Of a DNA stretch of 62,000 bases, positions 51,394 to 62,000 are shown piece by piece. The first letter of the stretch is position 1; each line of letters starts with the position of its first letter. Under the pieces are notes generated by a model, which saw nothing but the letters and a program-made list of their open reading frames with translations, made no database searches and was not told the DNA's origin. Where the stretch lies: the NCBI GenBank assembly GCA_002633005.1, contig NMRA01000008.1, positions 1,069,974-1,131,973 of the forward strand, written 5' to 3'. The translations under genes were made by a program, and so were the position numbers. This stretch comes from Phoronis australis. Lineage: Eukaryota > Phoronida > Phoronidae.

Positions 51394-51423
51394 ATGGAGA
51401 ACCCCTTGGCGGAACAGAGCGCG
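51394..51423 (+). CDS. Possible first exon of a divergent gene
   Basis: ATG GAG AAC CCC TTG GCG GAA CAG AGC GCG followed by the consensus donor GTAAGT reads MENPLAEQSA. It lies about 1 kb upstream of KANSL3 exon 1 in the opposite direction, where a divergent promoter would be plausible. No second exon was found in the remaining 10.5 kb, so this may be chance. Confidence 0.2.
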
Positions 51424-52129
51424 GTAAGTACTCGTGCCCTACGACACAAGCTCGAGGGAGTTCACCACAGAACATTCCAAATTGCCACAAGAACGACTTA
51501 CAAAATTAGATTCACTGACTTACCCTGATTAACAATCACTCGATGTACCTATAAATGCGTACCAAGTTGGCCTTGAAAATAATGAGCGTTAACGTATTAT
51601 TCCGTTTCAACTGTAAATTTGCTCAAGAGGTAGCGCTGCTGTGCGTGAACTTGGAATACACGAGGAAACTCGACAAGTTAACTAAAACAATCAAGGTCAC
51701 GTTTGATAAAATTATGCACTGAACCAAATCATTTTGATTAAAATTACCCAAATTTTGACCCATCTTTTTTCAACTATTGTCTAATTTAATTTAACCATTC
51801 ACATTTTCCTCCGATTGTTTGACACAAGTTACGGAAAAGGGGAAAATGTGTTATCATGAGGTCAATAATTACAAAAATTCTTTACACTCATCAAAAAAAA
51901 TATTTCACCTGATTGCCTAATATATATAGGTAAATAAAACAACAATAATGGATCAACTGGAATTTTCGGATATAATCACATCCTTTGTCAACAGAAACAG
52001 AAATAAAGTGAAATCAAACACGACATGACAAATGACATCTGATATTTGACGTAATGGACCAAGTAGATTGTTGCGGAAAAAAGTAAAGGATGTGATTTAA
52101 GAGGTCTTTATGTTTAATCCATTGGGTTC

Positions 52130-52560
52130 AAGAGTGTTAATTTTATCTATCCAAAGTTGTTCTCGTTTGAGTCTGTAAGAGGTACTGGGGTATTGGAGAT
52201 TATCTATTATTTGAACACAGAAAGATCTTGTAGATTATGGTTTTTGGTATTGAAATGATTACCTATAGTATCAGAAATGTTTTTATGTATTGTCTTAAAT
52301 CTATGATTGCAAAACCGAGAGTGTAGATTATGTTGAGTTAGTCCTACATACTGAATGGGACATTTACTAAATATTATTAGGTAAATGATATTGCTGGGGG
52401 TGCAGTCAGAATAATGTTTTATTTCGAAGTTTTCGTTGGTTTGAGAAGATTGAAAGAAAGTATTGTCGTCGATAAAGTTACACATTTTGCAACTAGATCT
52501 GTTACATTGCGTGTTGCCAATAGGTTTGTCAGTTTGGTCTAATTGTCCATATTCGCTCTA
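52130..52560 (-). pseudogene. Penelope-like GIY-YIG endonuclease region
   Basis: A cysteine motif (CNRSSCKMCNF) precedes SNIIYLIIFSKCPIQYVGLT, the GIY-YIG-type strand pair, then HSRFCNHR, IGNHFNTKNH and a C-terminal REQLWIDKINTLEPNGLN. An in-frame stop separates it from the RT part at about 52560. Together with the RT this identifies the element as Penelope-like and not a LINE. Confidence 0.8.
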
Positions 52561-53154
52561 ATTAAATATTTTTAGGCTTTTACATTTTCTCCAAGAAATT
52601 ATAGGTGGATGAGGAAATAGGTGTTTCATTTGAGGGGAAATATCCAGAGTGGAAAGGTGTTTTCTGAAGACGTGGCTAATTCCGTTTAAACATGGATTGA
52701 ACATGGTTATGAAAGGTATTTCATTATTAGTATTATCTTTCGTTTTAGTTCTTAAAGATTCATTTCTTGTGACTGAGTGGACTTTGTCAAACTGTTTGTG
52801 TATAAGATGTAAGGGGAAATGGCGTTGAAGTAAGTAATGTTTGAGTTCTTTTAAATGTTTATTAAAAGCAGTTTCGTCTGAACGAATGCGTCGAATTTTA
52901 AGTGCAAGACTATATGGAAGGCTTTTCTTACAGTGAAAGGGATGACATGAGTGATATGACAGATATTGGTGTTAGTCAGTTTCTTTACAGAATAAGTCCT
53001 TTTCTAGTTTATAATTACTAAGGATAACAGTGACATCTAGAAATGAAATTTTGTTTTGAAAGATGTGGGTGAACTTTATAGTGGGGTGAAATTTCTTAAC
53101 ATTTTCTAAGAATACATGTAATTTTTGCGGGCCATGGGTCCAGATCATAAAAAC

Positions 53155-53746
53155 GTCTTCAGTGTACCTCAGCCAGAGAAGAGGTTTTCCGGAGCAAGAT
53201 TTGATGAAAAGTTGTTTTCAAGATTTCCCATAAAAAGATTGGTAAAAGTAGGGGCAACTCTAGTACCCATAGCTGTGCCTAATATTTGGAGATAATGTTT
53301 ATTATTAAAGGTGAAGTGATTCGTGTTAGGTACATGTTCAAGAAGAGAGCGAATGAAAGATGTAGGTACGTTAGGATTATTACGTTGACTACGAAATTTG
53401 ATGCGGGCTTCTATGCCTTCATGTTGAGCAACATTAGTGTATAAGCTTTTAACATCAAGAGTTCCTAGAAGGGCATTTTTAGACAAATCGTTGATGTTTT
53501 TAATTATATTAAGAAAATAATTTGTATCTTTAACATATGAAGGAAGGATGGAGACAAATTTATGAAGATGCTACTGGGCAAATTGAGATTTTTTTCAGTA
53601 GGGCAGTTGTTGGCTATAATCGGACGTCCAGTATTACCTTCTTTGTGGATTTTAGGAAAGAGATAAAAGCGACTGGGTTGAGCATTATTAGGAATGAGGT
53701 AGTTTTTAGTGTCTTTGTCAATGTGACCACAGTGGAAAGCGTTCAA
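53155..53746 (-). pseudogene. Penelope-like reverse transcriptase, broken
   Basis: Two open fragments (53504-53746 and 53169-53486) plus a third frame carry RT blocks. The block with LDVKSLYTNV holds the first catalytic Asp. The second catalytic block reads RYTEDVFMIW (53155-53166 for YTED), where active members have a Y-x-D-D box, so one Asp is Glu. With the frame breaks, this enzyme cannot be functional. Confidence 0.8.
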
Positions 53747-56544
53747 AATAGTTTTAGTTACATGCTGATATGCTTTGTGTTGGGGTTATTGTCTAAAAGT
53801 TTGTAGTGTGCAGTTTCGTTTAAGTTGCCGGAGAGGACATGGATCGAAAGGCCGTGATATTTCCTTGATTGCTTCAGATCAAGTTCTGTAAACCCTTTGG
53901 GCGTCGAGCATATTCCCAAACAATAATCAATTGTCAGTTCTTTCCAACGCCAGCAACCACTCACATCCCCGAGTCATTCCGAGTACTGATATCCTCCGTA
54001 GCAAGTCTAAATCAGTTAAAAGATATACGGTTCTCTAACGGAACGCTGGACTCAGTCCTCGAAGGATTCATATTCATTTGTTCTCCATAATTATTTTTTA
54101 TCCAATTGTGTCGTATTGTATCATGGGGGGCTTATTCCTAGACCCAAGTATATAGCATCTGCGTACCAAGAAAGAGAGTTGAGAGATCCCGCCCTCCCTT
54201 CAGAGCCGGGTGCCTAGTAACCCCTTTGCCGGTATATTTATCGGCTCCATCCCTTTCCCTATTTTGGGATTCATCTACAATCCGTTCCATTTTGCTCGGT
54301 GCGTAGATGATTAATCTAACCATTTTAAAGGCCGTTTTAAGTTGGAAAAGGAAATATCTACCATAGGTGCAAAAGAGCGCGCCGAGTTCCGGAACTTGAT
54401 CCAATTTGAATATTTCTTAGTACATCTGGCGGCAGTTGACCGAAAATTCGGTTCTCGATTATTTCGGAAGTTTTACGATCGTTTTCGTAGTAATTGTCAA
54501 AAAAAACAATGAAAAATATTAGAATAGTGATGCCTATATGGGGCGTGCAAACCAGAGTGCACCTGGTCCCTCAAAACTTCCTGAAAAGTACGGCTTACGC
54601 GTAATAATTTTGTAATACACAGAAGACGGTCACGTTAATTGGAGTCACGCTCCTGAGATTGTCTGTGCTACGATTTGTACGTTTGTCACTGTGGCTGGAT
54701 AGCGTTTAAATGACAGCCAATCGTAATCTGAAGCACTGACAAAAAACATATTGTGAGGCCCATCCGTACTTTCTTGCGCAAGCTAATGTTAGTGATTGTC
54801 TTGATCCGGTCAGTTTCAGTTTAGATCCTCGACTCCTTCACGGTGCCGACAGTGGGCTGTGTAACGCAATGGGAGAGTATTTAGCCCTATGCCCCTACTA
54901 GAAATACGCATACCTGCTCAAGATTGCACGCACAGGCGATTGCTCACAAGGTTCGCGCATAAACACAGTTGTCTTTGGTGAAAGTTAATGTTGGTCACGT
55001 GGTGTTTAGTAATTACTGAAATACGTTAAAATTAAAACTAGAATGTCAACGTTTACCGTTTGGGGGCTTGTATGTCAATCTTAAATAGCTTCTTAGACTT
55101 ACAGTTGACTAATAAAAATGAGTAAGAAATTAAGATTTCCCCCACATTTTTATTATTGACTCAATTCATACGGCATAGCCAGCCTCTATACCACCACAGA
55201 TCTGTTCATTCAGGGCGGCGATATACGTAAAACACAATGCACATTTTTTTGAAAAGGATAAAGGATACTAAACACTGCTTTAGCCAATTAACGGAAATTA
55301 ACGAAGACTACATCAAGAAAAATAATGACACTTCGAAACCTCCACCAACCTTCAAAAGTTCGCTGCAAATTCAAAAACTCCGTAAAATGTCTGCTGATTA
55401 GAAAGCATGGCTAACGCATTAAACTGTGGGGCGATACCGTCCACCTCGATCTACAGCATCCACTTTGAGACAGAACAAGGGAATTTAAGCTTAGAATGAT
55501 GCCTTTCTCTCAGAGAGGTTCAAGGCTTAGGGACGAGCAGGTCGGAAATAAGTGTCGTCATGAGTGGGTTCTTTTCTTGTAGTGAGTCGGCGCGAAATCG
55601 AAATAACTGAATGTCAACCAGAGGAGGGCTTCTTGAAGACCAAAGCACTTGTGCTGGGATCAACCCTTCCAACGTGGCAACCCCTGCGAAAGCATGATAG
55701 ACCTATATTATTGCCTCCCTGCCGAGTTCACATTCGGTAAAATATCATGTGCGCGGGATCCCCACAGAGCTGAGAAATGTGCGACCTTCGCCTAGCAAAA
55801 TTCGGGGACTGGTATCGCAGAAACGGAGGAATATAGGATTGATTTCAAAATATTTAGTGGTTAAGTAACAAAAGCAACTAAGCATATACAACTCCGCGGC
55901 CACAAAACTGAACTCGGAGAATTTCGTGGAAATGGTGCCAAATATCGTATCCTACCCGATTCTACTGTGACGCCCTTCCTCTGCGTGCTGTGCTGGCTCA
56001 TCTTTTCTGTGTTTGGACTTGGGACATAGTGTGTTGAGCATTTTCAGTCGTGAAAAAGGGTCAAATCAAAAACCTAAAAATTCGCAAAAAGGAGTAGAAA
56101 TTCTGACCATCGTTCGCACATGGGTATCTAGGTAGTATTACACTGACATGTCGAACGTGCGTCTACAATGACTGAATAATCCGCTGGCCGTTGGAGGAAT
56201 TTATTTAGTGTTTTCCACGAGAAAAATCGTTGTAGTCCAATGGGAGATTGGTTTGTAGGACATGTCAGCCCTGATAAAGTTGTACCTGGAATTTCCGAAT
56301 GTGAGCTCCCATTTTCAAAAATTTTGCTAAAGAGCTCTCGTCACGAATGCATTTTTGTCCTGTCAATTTTACTTATTGGCTTCCTCCCAGATAACTAAAA
56401 TGCGCCCACGAATGACACAATATCGGGTGAAATTCGCTACGATAGTCTTCTGTGCTTTAGAGTGACGTTGGGTTCATTATTAATTGTAGGTCAACTTTGT
56501 AGGAAGAATTTTTTTCTACTTTGTACAGTGCGCCTGCCTCAAGC

Positions 56545-56613
56545 CCATCCGTTAGTACATCGGTCTCTGTCATTCTTGTATTGACAGCGTTGAGTCCCGC
56601 TTGTGGTCGGGTA
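56545..56613 (+). repeat. tRNA-like sequence
   Basis: CGTTAGTACATCGGTCTCTG (A-box-like) and GCGTTGAGTCCCGC (B-box-like) stand about 35 nt apart, with a short CATCCG/CGGGT partial closing stem. It is probably a SINE or tRNA relic. Confidence 0.35.
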
Positions 56614-57589
56614 ATTAAATAACGGTCACAATTACCGTCATGTCTCAATGTGACAATGTAAAGCAACTTGAACCTGTTTTGGATTGACTTCAGTTACACC
56701 ACCTTTGCTCTCTGTTGCATAGTTCCATTGCATGTGACCCAAGATTCAAGTAATTCACGCTTTCTCGTCGTAAAGTCACGTACGGGATACTCTTAGACGT
56801 ATGAACTAATTTAATCGCATAGTTGAATGATTTGTAAACTACACGCAAGTTTTGCGGCGTCCCTTTACTTTGTTCACAAAACAGCAAAAGACTGGTAGGA
56901 GTAATAAACTGCCCAAGAATTTCTCATCGCAGTTTCAGAAAATGTGTCTTGCATGAATTATTTTCTCAGGTTTCCGCAGATGTGGAAATTCCCCGTATGC
57001 TCCGCTGGTAACTGACGGTCGTCTGTTCACTATCGTCAAGTAAGCCCAGTGGCCCTGGCGTAAATTACGCTTCCGCATACAGTGGACGTTAACTGAAAAG
57101 CGTGGTGCGAAGACTGAGCCGGGACAAATTGTTCAGAGTAATACAAAATCTCATAAATGGTAAATAGATTTTCTCAATTTCTTATCAGTTTTATGGGCGT
57201 AGAAAACGATCACTTTACACTGAACTTGTGAAACTATTCCAGAAATGGACCTAATATCTACGTCATGGACCATCACTCTCGTTGAAGGAATTCTGTCAGC
57301 GAAAAAAGTAATTCTCTGAGACCTGCCTCATCGCGAAGTCAAACGTGCAATCACCACGTTTGCAACCTATGAACACTCTTTGCTGTCGCAGCTATATCCC
57401 ACCCGATAAATGGCAGGTTCAAGCGTACTTAAAGAGAAATTATCGACGAGAAAAGGGATTTTCTGAGATCAGCTTCAGCGCCGCGGAATCGAAACTTCAT
57501 CCCCCACCCCCGCGTTTGCAGCCTAACGCTCTATTGGCGTAGCTAAATTCCACTCGTATTTTATTAACTGGTTAAGTCGCAGGCCTTGA

Positions 57590-57975
57590 TTTCATCGAGT
57601 CTCAGGCAGACAACGGCGAGGATTGGCGATTTGTAATAAAATCACAAAAACACGACGCTTTTTGTTGCTTTACAGCTTTTCTCAAAGCTAATAACTTCGA
57701 AAAGTTTATCGCATCCATCAATACCCCCAAAGTGCGTTTTCGGCCGTAAAGGTGATAGTGTCGCAGTAACTGGTAATGTCACGTGGCTTGATTTCAGTAG
57801 AATGTCTGGCAGACAACGGTGAAAATTGACGATTTCTTATAAAATCCGAAAACACAACAGATTTTTTTGTTTTATAGCTTTAGTCCATTCTAATAACTTC
57901 GAGAACTGTAATCCCATCCAATCCAATAATAATTCCAAAATGTGTTTTTCGGCCCTAAAACCCGACAATGTACCT
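57590..57975 (+). repeat. Dispersed repeat, GTCTGGCAGACAACGG family (copies 3 and 4, tandem)
   Basis: Two diverged units of about 200 bp (57590-57770 and 57790-57975) share CAGACAACGG, GATTT...TAAAATC, AACACGAC/AACACAAC, TAATAACTTCGA and TTTTCGGCC. Further copies lie on the minus strand in KANSL3 introns 2 and 7/6 (44645 and 13195). Confidence 0.65.
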
Positions 57976-60900
57976 TTAAATCCAGGCTCATTATCTTTGG
58001 CTAAACTGACAACTTTGTCTTTTGTCAGGCCTGTTGTTCCCACAGAATAAAAGTTTCGTAACAAAACGGCTGCGTGTGTAATATTAAACGCAGTGTTCCC
58101 TTGCGCATAGTAGATGGCCCAAAGATATTTTCGGCAAGTACGCATCGACCCATGACTCAGTTATACGCTACCCGATGGGTAAATCGTGGCTTTTTTCAAT
58201 GCATATTATGACAGAAAAATGTTATATTATAGCTGTTATTGGGCCTACCATCAAAATTAAACAATGCCAATTGTCGGAAAATTAAAGCCCGAAACAAACT
58301 TGCCTTCTGAAGAAAAAACTTTTCGTTAAGTCATTTGATCACAACTGTTATGAAACTGTATTTTATTTGTTCCTGACTCAAATTTGAGGTGATTTCAAGG
58401 CTAGTTGGAAAGAACTAGGGGTTCTTTTTGTTTGAGACCACAAAGCTCAACAACTGGAGTTGATTGACCGGCTTGCGACATTCATTTTATATACGTTGAC
58501 GGAATACGCGTTTTTAGTAGATTTACATCAATCCAAGTTTTTAATTTATGGGGTAAGAGATGTATCTGTACATAAACTGTTGTCAGCCAATTTTGTGTTA
58601 CAATAATGTACTCGAATGAGTTATAGGAACGATACGTGTTCAATATAACGTACGCGAACGAGCCATCTTTCCGCAATACGACAGCTTTGCCACCGAGTCG
58701 AGAGATAAGCGCATAATGGGATGCCACGGCACACCCCTTGTATGGCGAGTAGACTAGTCCATTAAGGCGAGGGACGAAAAACAATTCAGAGGCCGTGTGC
58801 TATTATTCCTAGCTGACCCAAGTCTGAAAGGTGTCATTGTCTTCTGGCCAGAGGTTAAGAGAACCCTAAACTTTGCCTCAGTTAAAGTGCAGGTGAGTTG
58901 TTGCTCCTTTTATCCGTCGATTGAACATTAAACTAACACTGAATAGGTTAAGTTACGAATGTTAACTCTGCCATAATAAGAACATAATAGGTCACCAGTG
59001 GTATTTATCTTACGATGTGAAGCTCTATAATAGTGGCAGCACGGTGATTGCTGACGCTATTGTGACGCTATTGTGCTTGCTGTAAGCGGTCTTTTGTAGC
59101 CTTTTAACCCGTTACACAACTGTATAGTCAGTGGCTACTCTTGCGTTACGCTGACTTTAGGACGTAGCAAGGGTTAACTAACTTTTATCGCTATATTGCC
59201 GCCGAGTGACATTAAAACTGACGAACTTTATCACAATTCACCTCGGGCATGGATAACCCATTCATGAACGAAGTAATATGCAGACGAGTGCCTGCGGGAC
59301 GATAGATGGAACCTTGTTTTACTGTGAATCGCCCATTGTTCTCGGGCGTGTTATAGGTAGGTACACACTTAGGACATATTTACATCTGTTATAGCCACGA
59401 CTGTGGATGACGGAGATACATCCCGCAATATACTCGTTCAACAAACATCTGAGCCTTGGTCTGTGGAAGGAGACAGGTTTCGTCCGTTCAAATCCAGCGT
59501 TAGCGTGATAATTAATGAAGGGGACACAGCTCACGGTTCAATAACCGGGTGCAGTTCCGCTCATTGGTCTTTCAGCAGCTGTGTTTTAGGCAGTTATCCA
59601 AAGTAGGTCTCTGATGTGCCTGGTGATTGCTTACTTTAGTAAAGACCGTGCCTGTCACTGGATTATACAAAATTGACAGCTGTTATCGATGAGATGGACT
59701 CACACATTTGCGCCTGAACTCGTGTGTTTGCGGTTTGAGGAACTTTTCTTTCCTTATTAGGACCTTTGGGTTATGAGTCCTTTTAACTTACTGTGAATAT
59801 TTGCCGAATTCACCACCGGTGAGGCAAATACTTTTGATTTTGACTTAACACTGTCTTCTCTTATCCCTCTACGCAAAATGTTACTTATTTTCACAGAGTT
59901 CCTTTCTACTAGTAGATGTTGGTTTTATGTTGTTATCGATAAAGTTGCACGTGTTGTAGTCTTGTAGAATAGAATGAATCTTCGAAGCGCAATTGCGGGT
60001 CAACTACTTCGATAAAGACACTGACAAACTCTGACCCTTATGGCTAATACGATTCGTATTTACTCGATTTGGCGCACACGTCTCCCTCTAATTGAAATTT
60101 GATCTTCGTATGAGATTGTGTGGATATTTTTCTCAGAGACAGGTGACGTGCAACTTAAGTAAACAGATGTGTATCCATGTAAACAAAAACAGAATGTGTA
60201 TTTCCCCTCCTTGTGAACAGTCAATCTGTTATTTGCCGAATGGAGTCCTGGCGAAATAGGATTGTTTTTGGCCTTGACCACGAACTGCAATAAACATTTA
60301 TTTTCTTGGCAAGGGCCGGATGTATTCGCGGGTGAACGCGGTGGGGCATCTTCCCGAAGTCAGGTGACGCGTCTCCTCCGCCAGTAAAAATTTCAATTTC
60401 CCACACTATTCTCTCCAAAGTTCAATGAAATATCCCGCATTGTTTCATTTCTACAACAAAGGAGAATATGCTTGCAGTACTACGTTTCGGTGGTTACGTC
60501 TTCTCGGTTCAAGCGTGCCCTACTATTTTTTTCTGGAACCACAATTTCTTGATTGTTTCCATTCTCTATGATTTCCTCATCCCTCGGTCAGGTGGATGCC
60601 AAATGTGTTGCCTCTTGTGTTAAGTTTACGTCTCCAGTATTGGTTGAATGTGTTACGATCGACGAAATTCTCAGTGAAGAGTTCCTCTCGTACAAACGAA
60701 ACCATTTTCCAATATCCTCGTTACGGGGCTTTTAAGTGTTTATGAGCATCGGTGAGGACACAGTAAATTAAATGATGTTGAACCCAAACAATCGCATGGG
60801 CTAATCTTTATTTGCTAAACTGAGTGCTCATTTTACAATCCAAAGAGTTACGTTACATGTAAATTCTTTACAATGCCAATACAAAATGTTAGGGCTTGCA

Positions 60901-61289
60901 TCTGACAGTGTTCATTCGCCAAAATCTTGTTATGCAGTGATCAAAATGTATGCGATACGTAAATTCCGCTGCCTAGACCAATGTTTAGGTTGTACAACTA
61001 ACATATGGGAAGGAAAGTTGTACAAGATGGACCTTCGTATTTCTTCATTGGAAATTAAGTCTATGTGCAAAACATCTTGACAAGATCAAGGAGTTGCCTA
61101 CAGCCGTTTTTGGATCGAGTTACCGTATCTGACATAGGTAACTTGCACATGAGACTGTTTATTGTTTTGTGCACGTCGTGAACGCAACAGTTCTTTACTG
61201 TAGCCGCTTTCACTTGGATTGTAAACAGCTTGTATATTTTGAAATGCATCAACGCCAACAAACAGAACTCCAGTGCGACCTGGACTACA

Positions 61290-61704
61290 GGGATTTTCCG
61301 TAGATAAGCCTACCCGATGAAACGCTCATCGGAAAATTATGCCGAACTAACGTCTATGGGCGTTTATATGGTGTTACAACTTCTAGTGTCAAGTGTCCAG
61401 ATAGTGAGGCGTTTATTCGGGGAAAATTTCCTCTTGAAAGTTCTCTCAGCGTCAACTTTTAGTTTTTCAGTTTTATGGAGCATTTATCATTCATAAAAAT
61501 GAACAAAGTGTTGGCGAACTATGTATTTATTAACTTAAAATCAAAAAGCACAATTTTATGCAAAAACTCACTGATATTTTCATATCAGCCGTGGCTATGA
61601 TTTTCCGTTTACACGCCCCCATTTTCCGAATTTGGTGTTACTGAAGCGCCTGAAAATTTTTATTTTCCTAGTACGCGCCCATGGGTTTATCTACGGAAAA
61701 TCCC
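61290..61704. mobile_element. MITE with GGGATTTTCCGTAGATAA ends
   Basis: GGGATTTTCCGTAGATAAGC at 61290 and its inverse TTTATCTACGGAAAATCCC ending at 61704 bound a 415-bp AT-rich, non-coding element. One mismatch occurs in 21 bp. No convincing target duplication is visible. Confidence 0.75.
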
Positions 61705-62000
61705 GGTACTTACATAGAACGCGAACGCACGGTGTGCAGCACTGGTGGTTTACCAGAGATGTGTTATAAGAACAGAAATGGTATTTTTTCCTGGAAGCGC
61801 TCTGCTAATGAGGCCCTTTTCTTGAGTTCATTCTCTGAATCTCCCACTTCCACACATCCGTTAACGTAGAAGGGTTCCTCCAATTTGAACGCTGAGGCCA
61901 TTTCGCGCTAATGTTAAAAGTTTCATTTCGCCCTGTTTAGCTGGCTAAAAAACGAAAATCAAATCTGGCTTCTTATTCTCAGAGTTTATAGAGGTTGGCC

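Larger units (their letters stand above)
52085..54090 (-). mobile_element. Degenerate Penelope-like retroelement
   Basis: Successive minus-strand fragments follow the order of a Penelope-like element: an N-terminal CSTPKGFTELDL motif (about 53880), HYKLLDNNP, PSRFYLFPKIHKEGNTGRPI, the RT core with LGTLDVKSLYTNV and GTAMGTRVAPTFTNLFMG, an RT palm fragment, and a C-terminal GIY-YIG nuclease region. Frameshifts and stops break it in at least four places (for example about 53175, 53500 and 53750). It lies upstream of KANSL3 and is inactive. Confidence 0.85.
54420..61280. other. Gene-poor region at the right end
   Basis: No gene recognised on either strand. It contains two tandem copies of a dispersed repeat (57590-57975), a tRNA-like sequence at about 56545-56613 and one with GTTCAAATCC at about 59489. 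A 100-codon minus-strand frame at 58482-58784 has no recognised similarity. Confidence 0.5.

Noticed and set aside
58482-58784. 100-codon minus-strand frame
   Set aside because: It has no recognised motif, splice context or promoter, and its length is possible by chance. It is mentioned only as an unexplained frame.
59440-59510. tRNA-like sequence with GTTCAAATCC
   Set aside because: The B box is good but no A box or cloverleaf stems could be found, so it is not called as a separate feature.
1-62000. CRISPR arrays, operons, bacterial promoters
   Set aside because: Spliced genes, SINEs, LINEs and MITEs show this is animal nuclear DNA. The tandem repeats present lack the repeat-spacer pattern.

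Overview
This is a nuclear genomic segment from an animal. It has long introns with GT-AG borders, many short repeats, tRNA-like SINE heads, MITEs, remnants of LINE and Penelope-like retrotransposons, and about 60% A+T. The gene content (a KANSL3 orthologue plus invertebrate-type peptide GPCRs of the sex-peptide/myosuppressin receptor class) suggests a marine invertebrate, most likely a lophotrochozoan. The species is an inference and was not tested.

Layout. One gene dominates: KANSL3 (subunit 3 of the NSL histone acetyltransferase complex), on the minus strand from a start codon at 50412 to a stop codon at 1792. I could place 14 coding exons whose splice phases all agree, giving a 926-codon reading frame. 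The first exon encodes only 11 residues and was found from its ATGGCGGAC start, its GT donor and its phase match to exon 2. Intron 2 is about 25 kb. On its opposite strand it contains two complete, intronless, paralogous rhodopsin-class GPCR genes (27528-28706 and 40212-41561), each with a TATA-like box just upstream. The rest of the KANSL3 introns is filled with repeats. The 51.4-62 kb part upstream of KANSL3 holds a broken Penelope-like element (about 52.1-54.1 kb), MITE-like and tRNA-like sequences, and no recognisable complete gene.

Notable structure. (i) An array at 5.78-7.45 kb in KANSL3 intron 12 repeats a 14-16 bp core that matches the CTCF binding consensus about every 150 bp, all in one orientation, arranged as a higher-order repeat of about 455 bp. 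(ii) Two tandem-repeat arrays (10.61-10.88 kb and 20.0-20.9 kb) contain copies of a KANSL3 exon end and its splice donor. (iii) KANSL3 exons 1 and 3 each occur twice. The extra copies sit next to single-N junctions at 22298 and 23697, which looks more like merged haplotypes in the assembly than a biological duplication. (iv) One GPCR has Gln where the family has the Arg of the DRY-type motif. (v) A frameshifted fragment resembles the cysteine-rich P2X7-type intracellular domain. (vi) Several foldback or TIR-bounded elements are present, including a 28-bp perfect-arm hairpin at 48.76 kb and a candidate 2.4 kb TIR element at 32.34-34.77 kb.

How the genes relate. KANSL3 is a housekeeping chromatin gene. 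The two GPCRs are nested, separately promoted genes that arose from each other by duplication, and nothing suggests that they work with KANSL3.
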